Assembly: GCF_000758755.1 (NCBI RefSeq)
Contig: NZ_JRMV01000281.1
Location: 543,981-607,980, forward strand
Length of the DNA stretch: 64,000 bases
Direction of reading: 5' to 3'
Origin: Actinomyces sp. S6-Spd3
GTDB taxonomy: Bacteria; Actinomycetota; Actinomycetes; Actinomycetales; Actinomycetaceae
The translations under genes were made by a program, and so were the position numbers. Shown piece by piece: positions 37,504-47,451 of the stretch. The number at the start of each line of letters is the position of its first letter. Position 1 is the stretch's first letter. The notes beneath the pieces were generated by a model, which worked only from the letters and a program-made list of their open reading frames with translations, was not told where the DNA came from and searched no databases.

Positions 37504-38538
37504 TCACTCAAAAAGCGTCGATTCAGGCGGCGGAGTAAGCCCTAAGTGTTTCCAAGCCTTCGCCGTCGCCATGCGCCCGCGTGTCGTCCGCAAAATGAAG
37601 CCTTCACGCACCAAATAGGGCTCCGCAACCGTCTCGACAGTTTCTGCTTCTTCTCCAACCGTGACAGCCAAAGTGGTCAGTCCCACCGGTCCCCCGGCAA
37701 AACGACGGCACATCGCATCCAAAACGGCGCGGTCAAGTCGGTCCAAACCAAAGGCATCAACTTCAAAAAGCTCGAGAGCTCCCCGAGCGGCCTCAAGAGT
37801 GAGTTGCCCATTTCCACGTACCTGCGCAAAATCGACGACTCGCCGCAGTAGACGGTTTGCGATACGGGGAGTGCCTCGAGAGCGTGAGGCAATTTCATGG
37901 GCAGCCTGTGCATCGATGGGTGTAGCGAGAAGATCAGCAGAACGCTTCACGACCATCTCTAGGTCTTCAGTCGAATAAAACTCCAGATGTGCCGTAAAGC
38001 CGAAACGATCGCGAAGAGGCGCCGGCAAAAGCCCCGATCGCGTCGTTGCTCCGACGACAGTGAAGGGGGGAAGGGTCAAAGGAATTGAGGTTGCCCCGGG
38101 TCCTTTTCCTACCACCACGTCAACGCGGAAGTCTTCCATCGCCAGGTAGAGCATTTCCTCGGCTGTGCGTGCAAGACGATGGATTTCGTCAATAAAGAGG
38201 ACATCGCCTTCTTGAAGGCCGGACAAAATCGCCGCAAGGTCACCGGCATGTTGGATAGCGGGACCAGAAGTCAGTCGCAGTGAGGTTCCCATCTCCGCTG
38301 CAATAATCATGGCCAGGGTCGTCTTTCCTAGCCCGGGAGGGCCAGCAAGAAGCACATGGTCAGCGCTCGCGCCTCGTGCCCGAGCAGCATCCAGCACCAG
38401 TTGAAGCTGATTGCGCACGACACTTTGACCAACAAACTCACTGAGACGCTTGGGGCGAAGTGCGGCCTCGGCAGCCCTCTCGAGTTCTCCGGCATCCGGA
38501 GCAACAATGTTGATCGAGGGCTCAAATTCATCGGCCAT
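37504..38538 (-). CDS. ruvB: Holliday junction branch-migration helicase RuvB
   Basis: 344-aa AAA+ motor. Walker [11 protein letters not shown], Walker B LFIDEIHR, sensor 1 VVGATTRSG, arginine finger and [13 protein letters not shown], then a winged-helix C-terminal domain. Forms hexamers on DNA with RuvA. Overlaps ruvA by 11 nt. Confidence 0.97.
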   Translation of the reverse strand: MADEFEPSINIVAPDAGELERAAEAALRPKRLSEFVGQSVVRNQLQLVLDAARARGASADHVLLAGPPGLGKTTLAMIIAAEMGTSLRLTSGPAIQHAGDLAAILSGLQEGDVLFIDEIHRLARTAEEMLYLAMEDFRVDVVVGKGPGATSIPLTLPPFTVVGATTRSGLLPAPLRDRFGFTAHLEFYSTEDLEMVVKRSADLLATPIDAQAAHEIASRSRGTPRIANRLLRRVVDFAQVRGNGQLTLEAARGALELFEVDAFGLDRLDRAVLDAMCRRFAGGPVGLTTLAVTVGEEAETVETVAEPYLVREGFILRTTRGRMATAKAWKHLGLTPPPESTLFE

Positions 38539-39121
38539 TAGCGCCTCCCAGCTTCATGAGTGCAGCCCGCAAAAGATCGGAAGCGTTAAGCCCGTTTCCA
38601 CCGAGCTCAGACAGGACGCTCTCCGCCTTTGTTTCATTCCATCCAAGCCCGATGAGCGCGGCCTTCACTTCTGCTTCAACCACCCCGGCTGAGGGGGCCG
38701 AGGCCTCGGGAAGCTGCGCAGGAAGGCCAAGTTTGTCGCCCAATTCGACGAGCATTCGCGAGGCGACTTTCTTTCCAACTCCCGGAATGCGCGAAAGCGT
38801 TGCGGTATCTTGATCAGCAACGGCTCGGCGCAGATCATTCGGGCTGAAGACCGACAGAGCAGCTAGTCCAATTCGAGGTCCAATTCCGGTCACGGACATG
38901 AGAATCTCGAAGACTTTTCGTTCTTCTTCGGTCTTAAAACCATAGAGAGTCAATGCGTCTTCGCGAACAATTAAGTGGGTGTAGAGCTCAACCTCATCAC
39001 CCTTGTGCAACTCGCTTGCCAAGGGCGGAACAATGAAGACCTTAAAGCCAAGTCCCCCGTAGACCACGACAACATCGTCGACGCCAACTTGCGCCACTGT
39101 GCCGAGAACTCTGGAAATCAT
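38528..39121 (-). CDS. ruvA: Holliday junction DNA-binding protein RuvA
   Basis: 197-aa tetrameric junction-binding protein. OB fold at the N-terminus ([25 protein letters not shown]), helix-hairpin-helix pair ([13 protein letters not shown] and [16 protein letters not shown]), and the mobile C-terminal domain III that contacts RuvB after a Pro/Ala linker. Lies 43 nt downstream of ruvC. Confidence 0.96.
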   Translation of the reverse strand: MISRVLGTVAQVGVDDVVVVYGGLGFKVFIVPPLASELHKGDEVELYTHLIVREDALTLYGFKTEEERKVFEILMSVTGIGPRIGLAALSVFSPNDLRRAVADQDTATLSRIPGVGKKVASRMLVELGDKLGLPAQLPEASAPSAGVVEAEVKAALIGLGWNETKAESVLSELGGNGLNASDLLRAALMKLGGANGR

Positions 39122-39164
39122 GACTTCACCTCAAATCGATGGGACCGAACATACGTACGATACC

Positions 39165-39794
39165 CTAGCTACGCCGCCGCCTGGGATCGACCGCGCCGGT
39201 GCGGCGCTGAGCCGCTTGCGCTTGTGCCCACATTTCTTGTGCGGCAGTCAGCTGTCCGCGCGCAGAGAGCTTTCCTGAAGAGGAAACTGCAACCGTCGAA
39301 TCCGATCGAGCTCCAAGAAGTCCGGTCCCCCGCCACGCATGGCAGATCGCTATCGCGAGGGAGTCCGCAGCATCTGCAGGCTTGGGTGGCTTATCTAATC
39401 CGAGAATACGAGCAACCATATGCTGGACTTGCGCTTTGTCGGCATTGCCGTTTCCCGTGACGGCACTTTTCACTTCGGATGGAGTATGGATCGCCATCGG
39501 CAGCCCCGCGCGCCCCGCTGCAGCAAGGGCTACGCCCATAACCTGCATTGTTGTCGAAACGGAACGCAAATTGTCTTGTGCAAAAACCTGCTCGATGGCA
39601 ACCACCTCAGGATGGTAGAGCCCAATGACGCGATCAATCGCATCGGCAATCTTCGCCAATCGAAAATGCTGAGCAAGCTCAGTTGACGAACGCGCGACGC
39701 CAACGAAAACCATCGAGGCACGACGAGTCGCATCGACGTCTACAACGCCGAGTCCACACCGCGTAATACCTGGGTCAATACCCAATACCCGCAT
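39165..39794 (-). CDS. ruvC: Crossover junction endodeoxyribonuclease RuvC
   Basis: 209-aa Holliday junction resolvase of the RNase H fold. Acidic active-site residues: D in GIDPGITRCG, E in VAIEQVFAQ, and the aspartates in PADAADSLAIA. The family core is about 170–190 aa; the C-terminal extension is Arg/Gln/Ala-rich and ends RRRRS, probably DNA-contacting. Two nt separate it from pdxT. Confidence 0.96.
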   Translation of the reverse strand: MRVLGIDPGITRCGLGVVDVDATRRASMVFVGVARSSTELAQHFRLAKIADAIDRVIGLYHPEVVAIEQVFAQDNLRSVSTTMQVMGVALAAAGRAGLPMAIHTPSEVKSAVTGNGNADKAQVQHMVARILGLDKPPKPADAADSLAIAICHAWRGTGLLGARSDSTVAVSSSGKLSARGQLTAAQEMWAQAQAAQRRTGAVDPRRRRS

Positions 39795-39796
39795 CT

Positions 39797-40393
39797 TCAG
39801 GCTTCTCCGCGGATCATCCGTACGAAAAGGTCATGGAATCGTGAGTCTGAGCCAATCTCCGGGTGGAAAGAGGTTGCCATGGCCTGGCCGCTGCAAACAG
39901 CAACAATGGGGCCATCAGGTAGATTCCCCGCGCGGGCAAGAACCTTCACGTCATTGCCGACCGACTCGACCCAGGGAGCACGGATAAAGACCGCCGGGAA
40001 AGGTGCGCCTTCAATCCCGTCGATGAAAAGATCTTCTTCGTACGAATCGACCTGCCGCCCAAAAGCATTGCGGCGCACAACCATATCGATCGCGGCAAAG
40101 GAACGCTGGTCGTCTCGGCCGTCAAGGATATGCGTAGCGAGCATAATCATTCCCGCGCAGGTCCCGTAAACGGGCATCCCCTCCGCGATTTTCTTCGATA
40201 GCGGATCGAAGAGGCCGAAAGACAGAAGCAGATTCGACATGGTCGTCGATTCCCCACCGGGAATAACGAGGCCGTCGACAGCGTCTAGTTCACTTTGACG
40301 TCGCACAAGGACAGCGCGGGCGCCGGATTCTTCCAGCGCCCGCACATGTTCTGCGACATCGCCCTGAAGGGCAAGGATGCCGACCGTTACCAT
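39797..40393 (-). CDS. pdxT: Pyridoxal 5'-phosphate synthase glutaminase subunit PdxT
   Basis: 198-aa class I glutaminase that feeds ammonia to PdxS for vitamin B6 synthesis. [12 protein letters not shown] start, IPGGESTTM, catalytic Cys in YGTCAGMI, and the His-Glu pair in FHPEI. Overlaps pdxS by 7 nt, so both are coupled. Confidence 0.96.
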   Translation of the reverse strand: MVTVGILALQGDVAEHVRALEESGARAVLVRRQSELDAVDGLVIPGGESTTMSNLLLSFGLFDPLSKKIAEGMPVYGTCAGMIMLATHILDGRDDQRSFAAIDMVVRRNAFGRQVDSYEEDLFIDGIEGAPFPAVFIRAPWVESVGNDVKVLARAGNLPDGPIVAVCSGQAMATSFHPEIGSDSRFHDLFVRMIRGEA

Positions 40394-41289
40394 CCGCGTT
40401 CAGCCAATCGATGGTCGACGGGAAGATCGTCAACGTTGATGCCAACCATTGCCTCACCGAGGCCTCGGGAAACCTCAGCAATCACGGCGGGATCATCGTA
40501 GAAGGTCGTTGCCTTGACGATTGCGGCCGCACGCTTCGCGGGATTGCCGGACTTAAAGATGCCGGAGCCCACGAAAACGCCTTCTGCGCCGAGCTGCATC
40601 ATCATTGCAGCGTCCGCGGGAGTAGCAATACCGCCAGCGGTGAAAAGAACCACGGGAAGGCGTCCTTCACGAGCAACCTCAGCGACCAGCTCATAGGGAG
40701 CCTGCAGTTCCTTCGCGGCAACGTAGAGTTCGTCTTCAGGCAGTGAGGTGAGACGGCGAATTTCGTCACGGATCTTACGCATATGCGTAGTCGCGTTCGA
40801 TACATCGCCGGTGCCGGCCTCTCCCTTGGAGCGAATCATTGCGGCGCCCTCGTTGATGCGACGAAGAGCCTCGCCAAGATTGGTCGCACCACAGACGAAG
40901 GGAACGGTGAAGTTCCACTTGTCGATGTGGTGGGAGTAATCCGCAGGGGTCAAAACTTCTGACTCGTCGATGTAGTCGACGCCCAAAGACTGAAGAACCT
41001 GAGCTTCGACAAAGTGGCCAATGCGAGCCTTTGCCATGACCGGGATCGAAACGGCATTGATGATGCCGTCGATGAGATCCGGGTCAGACATGCGGGCAAC
41101 GCCACCTTGAGCGCGGATATCAGCGGGAACGCGCTCAAGTGCCATAACGGCAACTGCACCTGCGTCCTCGGCAATCTTTGCCTGCTCAGGAGTAACGACG
41201 TCCATAATGACGCCGCCCTTGAGCATCTGAGCCATGCCCCGCTTCACCTGCGGAGTTCCGACCTCGCGTGTGGTCGTCTGCTCAGTCAT
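40387..41289 (-). CDS. pdxS: Pyridoxal 5'-phosphate synthase lyase subunit PdxS
   Basis: 300-aa TIM-barrel lyase that builds PLP from ribose 5-phosphate, glyceraldehyde 3-phosphate and ammonia. Very conserved: [30 protein letters not shown], and [16 protein letters not shown]. Together with PdxT it forms the 12:12 complex. It is 3 nt from yebC. Confidence 0.97.
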   Translation of the reverse strand: MTEQTTTREVGTPQVKRGMAQMLKGGVIMDVVTPEQAKIAEDAGAVAVMALERVPADIRAQGGVARMSDPDLIDGIINAVSIPVMAKARIGHFVEAQVLQSLGVDYIDESEVLTPADYSHHIDKWNFTVPFVCGATNLGEALRRINEGAAMIRSKGEAGTGDVSNATTHMRKIRDEIRRLTSLPEDELYVAAKELQAPYELVAEVAREGRLPVVLFTAGGIATPADAAMMMQLGAEGVFVGSGIFKSGNPAKRAAAIVKATTFYDDPAVIAEVSRGLGEAMVGINVDDLPVDHRLAERGW

Positions 41290-41292
41290 CCT

Positions 41293-42054
41293 TTACTCCT
41301 CTTCTTCCAGCTGGGCGCGCACCTCATCGGAAAGAGACATATTCGTGTAGATGTTCTGCACGTCGTCTGAGTCTTCGAGTGCATCGATCAGCTTGTTGAC
41401 CTTAAGAGCGCCTTCGAGGTCAAGTTCAACCTCGGTAGAGGCAACGAATTGAGTTTCGGCCGAATCGTAGTCAATACCGGCTTCCTGCAGCGCAGTGCGG
41501 ACCGCAACGACATCACTGGGATCACACTCGATGACAAAACCCTCGCCGAGGTCTTCGACTTCCTCTGCTCCAGCGTCAAGAACAACTTCCATCAGCCGGT
41601 CTTCATCAACGCCCTCAGCGGCAGGAACCTCAATGACACCACGCCTTGAGAAGAGATAGGAAACAGATCCGGGATCGGCAAGAGAACCGCCCTGACGCGT
41701 GAAACCAAGGCGAACATCGGATGCCGCACGGTTACGGTTATCGGTCAAGCACTCCACGAGGAAAGCAACACCATTGGGGCCGTAGCCTTCATACATGATG
41801 GTCTCGTAGTTTGCGCCGCCTGCTTCTGCACCCGAGCCGCGCTTGATGGCGCGCTCGATGTTGTCTGCGGGAACAGAGTTCTTCTTCGCCTTTTGAATAG
41901 CGTCGAAAAGGGTGGGGTTACCGGCAGGATCGCCACCACCTGTACGAGCAGCAACTTCAATGTTCTTAATGAGTCGTGCGAAGAGCTTACCGCGCTTGGC
42001 GTCAATCGCCGCCTTCTTGTGCTTGGTAGTCGCCCACTTAGAGTGTCCCGACAT
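41293..42054 (-). CDS. yebC: YebC/PmpR family protein (TACO1-like)
   Basis: 253-aa cytoplasmic protein. The family N-terminus [22 protein letters not shown] and the [18 protein letters not shown] and [14 protein letters not shown] blocks are clear. Known as a DNA-binding regulator in some bacteria and as a translation factor for proline-rich stretches. It leads the yebC–pdxS–pdxT–ruvC operon; GGGAG lies 5 nt upstream of the ATG. Divergent from the small zinc-ligand gene. Confidence 0.95.
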   Translation of the reverse strand: MSGHSKWATTKHKKAAIDAKRGKLFARLIKNIEVAARTGGGDPAGNPTLFDAIQKAKKNSVPADNIERAIKRGSGAEAGGANYETIMYEGYGPNGVAFLVECLTDNRNRAASDVRLGFTRQGGSLADPGSVSYLFSRRGVIEVPAAEGVDEDRLMEVVLDAGAEEVEDLGEGFVIECDPSDVVAVRTALQEAGIDYDSAETQFVASTEVELDLEGALKVNKLIDALEDSDDVQNIYTNMSLSDEVRAQLEEEE

Positions 42055-42205
42055 TACTTCTCCCTTTTGGGCTGGATTAATACTGTGTCAGTCTACAGCG
42101 CATCCACAAACTTCCCCACCGGGCACGCGTTTTATGGGACAATGCCACAGATCTGTCAGTGAGCTTGCACTGCGAACCAGACGCATCATCGTGGGAGGAT
42201 TCACC

Positions 42206-42448
42206 ATGGCTTTGGGACACGGTATTGAGCACGCGGTGTGCTCAACGCGAGAGTGTGAGAATCCCGCGGAATTTCTCATTGAGTGGTCGAATCCCAAAAT
42301 TCACACCGGCCGCACGAAAAAATGGCTCGCGTGCCCAGATCACAGGCAGTTTCTCATCGACTATCTCAGATACAGAAATTTCCCTTACGAGGTCAGCGAT
42401 TTCCCTGTCTCCCCCACGCCTTCAGATTTCCCCGCCCGCGAACAATAA
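42206..42448 (+). CDS. 80-aa protein with putative zinc ligands, unknown function
   Basis: Small acidic protein with HAVCSTREC near residues 8–16 and LACPDHR near 47–53, so a C-x4-C … C-x2-H set that could bind zinc. No membrane segment. I recognise the pattern from small conserved actinobacterial proteins but know no function. The ATG at 42206 follows GGGAGGA by 6 nt, a strong ribosome site; a frame open upstream to 41912 covers the yebC 5' end and is not used. It is divergent from yebC and converges with the phosphatase. Confidence 0.75.
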   Translation: MALGHGIEHAVCSTRECENPAEFLIEWSNPKIHTGRTKKWLACPDHRQFLIDYLRYRNFPYEVSDFPVSPTPSDFPAREQ

Positions 42449-42475
42449 TTGCCGAGGCCGCGGGGGCTACGCGCT

Positions 42476-43138
42476 TTAGCCCAGTTGATGCCCGTCCCAG
42501 CTCAGCGCCTTCAGATTGGCAACTTCGCCAATTCTCAGCTGACGAAACTCGTCAATATTGGCCTCAAAAACCGCCATTCCCGTATTTGACATGAACTGGG
42601 TGGGGCTCACACCCAGGCGAATATCTTCGCTCAGCACTGCGGAAAGAACTCGGATTAACCCGCCGTGCGCAACGATGCCGCCTACTGCCTCGTCTCCCCC
42701 CGAGCGGTAAGCACGCTCCATGACATCACGAATAATCGGCACGACGCGACCAAGAAACTCGTATCCATCTTCTGCCCCGGGCATGCGATGAGCAAAGTTG
42801 GCGTTCATCCACGCATAGCATGCTTCGACATAGACACGGATTGCAACCGGGGAAGAGGACATTTCATAGTCCCCTGCTGAGACCTCCCGGATCTGCGCGC
42901 TCACCTGGGGTTTCACACCATAGCGCGTACACAGGGGAGCTGCGGTCTGTCGCGTCCTCGTCATTGCTGAGACTGTGAGGGCATCGAGGCGGTCACCGAC
43001 TTCCTTGGAGAAGCGTTCGCTCAGCGATTGGGCTTGTGATTGTCCGAGGTTTGTCAGGGGAAGTCCGGGAAGCCGCGTATCCAATGCCGCCGAGAGATTG
43101 GCAGCTGTTTGCCCGTGTCGAATAAGTACTAGCTTCAC
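42476..43138 (-). CDS. Histidine phosphatase superfamily protein (phosphoglycerate-mutase-like)
   Basis: 220-aa phosphatase. RHG catalytic motif at residues 7–9 and TRTRQTAAP; a second histidine in VAHGGLIRVL. This pattern fits broad phosphatases such as GpmB/CobC-like enzymes instead of a true phosphoglycerate mutase. It lies 15 nt after glnE and may be co-transcribed; a functional link is not evident. Confidence 0.88.
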   Translation of the reverse strand: MKLVLIRHGQTAANLSAALDTRLPGLPLTNLGQSQAQSLSERFSKEVGDRLDALTVSAMTRTRQTAAPLCTRYGVKPQVSAQIREVSAGDYEMSSSPVAIRVYVEACYAWMNANFAHRMPGAEDGYEFLGRVVPIIRDVMERAYRSGGDEAVGGIVAHGGLIRVLSAVLSEDIRLGVSPTQFMSNTGMAVFEANIDEFRQLRIGEVANLKALSWDGHQLG

Positions 43139-43153
43139 GCGTTTTCTCTTCTC

Positions 43154-46108
43154 CTAGGTAATATCCCAGAACAGTTTCTCAAAAAGTGTGCGGACTTTGC
43201 GCGAGGCGGACAGCCACTGATCAATCATCTGAGAGCGACTCTCACGCGAATACCCCATCAGCATTGCCAAAGCGACAAGTTGATCAACGTTCGATGGTAG
43301 AACATCATTCTTGGACGCCGATGGGCCTGTTGCGATTACTTTCAAGCGTCGAAGACGCTGTGCCATCGTCCATGTTGATTCGATGAGATTGTAGGACTGA
43401 GAGGATAGATGTCCGTCTTTACACAATGCATCAAGGGCACGTTTGGTTGAGGCAACTCGAAGAGAAGGATCGTCATATCCCCATTGCAGTTGGAAGAGCT
43501 CCACGAGCCATTGGATATCCGATAGCGCACCCGGACCGAGCTTCACGTGCATTCGCGGATCGATTCCACCGGGAATTCGTTCGCGTTCAACACGCACCTT
43601 CATGAGCTGAATCTCTTGCTTCTCGGTGGGACTCAGAGCGTTCGAATAGCAATATTCTTGGACGAATTCCCATAAACGATGCGCATTCGGACCACCTGCA
43701 AGGGGACGAAGGCGCACGAGCATTTGTTTTTCCCAGCTTTGCGCCCATTTCTGGTAATAATCAATGTAGGATTCGCAGCTGCGAACTAAGGCACCGTTTT
43801 TCCCCTCCGGGCGCAAGTTGAAATCAAGAGCCACGGCAAGTGCCCTGCTGGGGCGCGCAAGCAGCTGCTTAAGTCGAGTCAAAAGAGTGTGAGCTACACT
43901 CGCCTCTTCACTACTGGCCTCGTCATTCATGATTGCGATGACATCAAGGTCAGAGGTGTACGTTAATTCTTGCGCACCGTAGCTCCCCAGAGCACACAGC
44001 TCTAGGCCGAGTACCCCGCACTCATCTGCTTCACGTTCGATCAGGGTTTCAAGCGACGATTGAAGGCAAACATCCGCGATACTCGAGAGCGCTTCACCGA
44101 TGCCCGAAGTGTTCCCTGTAACTTCCCGCAAGGCGATTCGAAGTACTTCTCGAGTCCGAATTAAACGGATTTTTTCGACAGCGTCTTCGGTGCTGGCCGC
44201 GCGCCTTGCGGTTGCAAGCATCTGTCCGCGAAGAGTTTCTTGAGATGGAGTCTCCAGTAACTCTGGCGAATCAAGCCAGGACACCGCCTCGGGAAAGAGA
44301 CGGAGAAGCGCACCAAGCCACTCGGAAGCAGAAAGAACTCGACACAGCTGCGACGCAGCGAAATCACTGTCTCGCAAAAGCGCCAAATACCAGTGCGAAT
44401 CGCCGATTTCTTCGGAAAGCACACGAAAGTTCAATAAACCCATGTCGGGGTTGGCCCCATCGGCAATCCACGATAAAAGCACTGGAAGCAAGTGGCGTTG
44501 AATCATCGCACGTCTGCTGGTTCCCGTGCTCAAAGATTGAATGTGCCCCATAGCGCTACGTGGGTCCAGATAACCGAGTGCCCGCAAACGTTCCATAGCC
44601 TGTTGCGGATCCAAACGGATCAGGTCATCATCGGCCTGCGCGCTGGCTGCAATGATCGGCCGGAAGAATACAGAATGATGAAGAGCGCGTACCTGTCGGC
44701 GAAGTGAACGCAAATACTCGTGAAGATCATGCGTGCTTGTATCAGTGCCATATAAAGATCGCACAAGGCGCTCAAGTTGAGATTGAGAGTGCGGAAGATT
44801 GTGTGTGCGATGCATACGCAAAAGTTGCGAGCGATGTTCCAGAGTACGCAGATAGGCGTAGCTCTCGCGCAAGCTTGCCGCGTCACTGCGGGCAATGTAT
44901 CCCTCGGCGCTCAGTGCGTCGAGTGCATCGAGGGTTGAGGCTTGGCGAATACGCTCATCGTTTCTGCCGTGGACCAGTTGCAAAAATTGAACAGAAAATT
45001 CGATATCGCGCAATCCGCCGACGCCAAGTTTGAGTTCTTGATCCCGATTCTTTTCTGGAACGGAACGCTCGACCTGCAGGCGCATACTGCGAACTTCATC
45101 GACAAATCCGTCACGCGCAGAGGCCTCCCAAATGAAGGGAGAGGCAAGCCGTAGAAATTCCTCACCTGTGCGTTGGTCCCCCGCGCAGGGACGCGCTTTA
45201 AGAAGAGCCTGAAATTCCCAGTTCTGAGCCCAACGTTTCCAATAGCTATGGAATGAATCGAGGGTACGCACGAGCGCACCATCGCGCCCTTCTGGACGAA
45301 GATTTGCGTCTAAACTCCACAGGGGTGCTTCACTGGCCGGACTTGAGCACACTGCGTTGATGATATTGGCCATCTTGGTCGCACGTTCAAGCATTTCAGC
45401 GCTTTGTGGCTCTCCCCCGTTTTGCTGAGCGGGAAAATCACCGAGGACGTACATGACGTCAACGTCGGAAATATAGTTGAGTTCCTGTCCCCCCGTTTTC
45501 CCCATTGCAATGACACATAGAGGGATCTGCCTGCACCTGTCTTCAAGACATTGCGCGATGTAGAGAGCAGCTTCAAGGGCTGCATCTGCGAGATCTGAAA
45601 TCCGACGAGCAACTGATTGGAAATGCTGCGGAGCACAGGGATCTGGGGACAAGAGATCGTCGGCAACTATCTCAAAGAGTGCGCGCCGATAAGCGCTACG
45701 CATGACGCACGCCGCAAAGCTCCACGCGTTTGAGTCTTCGCCTGCGCAATCTTCTTCCCAACCCTGCGGAAGTACCCGGCGCAGATACTCAACTATCCCG
45801 AGGCCGCTCGGCGGTGGCGGCATCGTCAAAAAATCGGGGTGCTGTAGGAGGTAGTCACCCCACCACGAGGAAAAACCTACGACCGCGGCAAATCGACACG
45901 CGGCCTCGGCATCAGAATTCAAGGCCTCGATGAGTTGCGGGCACTGATCAGCAGCACGCGCGCACACGAGCGCGAATTGCTCGATATCCGCGCACTTTTC
46001 AAGAGCATGGCCAAGATCTTCAATAAGCAGACCACTCTCGTCGAGAAGCGCACGGACGCGCTCGGGTTGATGTACGCCCCAGCGACGAAGATCCTGGTCA
46101 GAGATCAT
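43154..46108 (-). CDS. glnE: Bifunctional glutamine synthetase adenylyltransferase/deadenylase
   Basis: 984-aa regulator of glutamine synthetase. Two nucleotidyltransferase domains are seen, each followed by a helical bundle: the N-terminal (deadenylating) copy with NYISDVDVMYVLGDF and the C-terminal (adenylating) copy with TYTSDLDVIAIMND. Length is normal for the family. Its ATG overlaps the glnA stop by 4 nt. No PII-uridylyltransferase (glnB/glnD) gene is in the window. Confidence 0.95.
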   Translation of the reverse strand: MISDQDLRRWGVHQPERVRALLDESGLLIEDLGHALEKCADIEQFALVCARAADQCPQLIEALNSDAEAACRFAAVVGFSSWWGDYLLQHPDFLTMPPPPSGLGIVEYLRRVLPQGWEEDCAGEDSNAWSFAACVMRSAYRRALFEIVADDLLSPDPCAPQHFQSVARRISDLADAALEAALYIAQCLEDRCRQIPLCVIAMGKTGGQELNYISDVDVMYVLGDFPAQQNGGEPQSAEMLERATKMANIINAVCSSPASEAPLWSLDANLRPEGRDGALVRTLDSFHSYWKRWAQNWEFQALLKARPCAGDQRTGEEFLRLASPFIWEASARDGFVDEVRSMRLQVERSVPEKNRDQELKLGVGGLRDIEFSVQFLQLVHGRNDERIRQASTLDALDALSAEGYIARSDAASLRESYAYLRTLEHRSQLLRMHRTHNLPHSQSQLERLVRSLYGTDTSTHDLHEYLRSLRRQVRALHHSVFFRPIIAASAQADDDLIRLDPQQAMERLRALGYLDPRSAMGHIQSLSTGTSRRAMIQRHLLPVLLSWIADGANPDMGLLNFRVLSEEIGDSHWYLALLRDSDFAASQLCRVLSASEWLGALLRLFPEAVSWLDSPELLETPSQETLRGQMLATARRAASTEDAVEKIRLIRTREVLRIALREVTGNTSGIGEALSSIADVCLQSSLETLIEREADECGVLGLELCALGSYGAQELTYTSDLDVIAIMNDEASSEEASVAHTLLTRLKQLLARPSRALAVALDFNLRPEGKNGALVRSCESYIDYYQKWAQSWEKQMLVRLRPLAGGPNAHRLWEFVQEYCYSNALSPTEKQEIQLMKVRVERERIPGGIDPRMHVKLGPGALSDIQWLVELFQLQWGYDDPSLRVASTKRALDALCKDGHLSSQSYNLIESTWTMAQRLRRLKVIATGPSASKNDVLPSNVDQLVALAMLMGYSRESRSQMIDQWLSASRKVRTLFEKLFWDIT

Positions 46109-47442
46109 CCATTGACCTTAAGGAATTGCCGCAATTCCCCGGGGGTAATCTGACGACGGTATTCGCGCCACTCACTCTCTTTTTCACGCAAAACGTGCTC
46201 AAAAACCTGCTCACCCAAAGTTTCAGCGACAAGTTCTGATTCGCGCATCGCACGCAAAGCATCAGAAAGAGAAGAAGGCAGCGGGTGAATTCCCAAAATC
46301 TGTCGCTCGGTATCACTGAGCTGCCAGACATTGTCTTCGGCCTCGTCGGCGAGTGACATTTTCTTCTCGATGCCATCAAGTCCGGCCCTAATGAGTACAG
46401 CAAAGGCAAGGTAGGGGTTGGCAGCTGGATCGAGGCCTCGGAATTCAATACGCGCACTGGTGGTCTTCGTGGGCTTATATGCCGGAACGCGAACGAGTGC
46501 CGAGCGATTATTGTGTCCCCAGCAGATGAAGGAAGGCGCTTCTCCCACGCCCCACAATCGCTTATAGGAATTCACGTGTTGGTTGGTAATTGCTGCAATC
46601 TCACGCGCGTGGTGAAGCAAGCCAGCGATGAAATAGCGCCCAATTTCGGAAAGCTGGTAGCGTCCCGAAGGATCATAGAAGGCGTTCTCATCACCTTCAA
46701 AAAGCGAGAGGTGCGTGTGCATTCCCGAACCTTGCTGATCGGCGAAAGGCTTGGGCATAAAGGTTGCGAGCATTCCCTCCGAGAGTGCGACCTCTTCGAT
46801 GAGGGTCTTCGCCGTCATGATGTTGTCAGCAGCGCGCAGCGCGTCAACTGCACGCAAATCCACCTCATTTTGTCCAGGACCCGCTTCATGATGTGAGAAC
46901 TCGACTTGAATTCCCGTATCTTCCAGGGCATGAACAATCTTGCGGCGAAAATCGTTGGATAGCCCGCGCGTGACATGGTCGAAATAGCCAGCCTGGTCAA
47001 CGGGTTCGAGGTGGTTGATATCCACGGGCTGGCGTAAAAGATAGAACTCGATCTCAGGATGAGCGAAAACAGAAAACCCCATCTCCGAGGCGCGCTGAAC
47101 CGCGCGTTCGAGCGCGCCTCGGGGATCGGCGGGAGAGGGCAGCCCATCGGGAGTCAGAACATCGCAGAACATTCTTCCGTGGACGTCGCCCTCACCTTTG
47201 TTATGTAACCGTTGGAAGGTTGCAGCATCAGGACGTAAAAGCATGTCGGATTCGTAGACACGAGTCAGTCCTTCGATTGAAGAACCATCGAATCCGATCC
47301 CTTCAGCAAATGCCTCTTCGAGTTCTCCCGGGTCGATGGCGACCGATTTGAGAACGCCTGCGACATCCGTGAACCATAAACGAATCAGACGAATGTCTTC
47401 TTGAGCAACGCTACGAAGGACTTGTTCCTGATGCTGTTTCAT
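46105..47442 (-). CDS. glnA: Type I glutamine synthetase, GlnA2-like
   Basis: 445-aa glutamine synthetase. GFDGSSIEG, the ATP/Glu-site EFSHHEAGPGQNEVD, FMPKPFADQQGSGMHTH, and NRSALVRVPAY are present. Length and the pairing with glnE match mycobacterial GlnA2. The adenylylation loop, which has NLYDL in beta-type enzymes, reads NVWQLSD here, so the target tyrosine is absent. AAGGAAG precedes the ATG. It is 9 nt downstream of the SPFH gene. Confidence 0.93.
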   Translation of the reverse strand: MKQHQEQVLRSVAQEDIRLIRLWFTDVAGVLKSVAIDPGELEEAFAEGIGFDGSSIEGLTRVYESDMLLRPDAATFQRLHNKGEGDVHGRMFCDVLTPDGLPSPADPRGALERAVQRASEMGFSVFAHPEIEFYLLRQPVDINHLEPVDQAGYFDHVTRGLSNDFRRKIVHALEDTGIQVEFSHHEAGPGQNEVDLRAVDALRAADNIMTAKTLIEEVALSEGMLATFMPKPFADQQGSGMHTHLSLFEGDENAFYDPSGRYQLSEIGRYFIAGLLHHAREIAAITNQHVNSYKRLWGVGEAPSFICWGHNNRSALVRVPAYKPTKTTSARIEFRGLDPAANPYLAFAVLIRAGLDGIEKKMSLADEAEDNVWQLSDTERQILGIHPLPSSLSDALRAMRESELVAETLGEQVFEHVLREKESEWREYRRQITPGELRQFLKVNG

Positions 47443-47451
47443 CTGTCTTCC

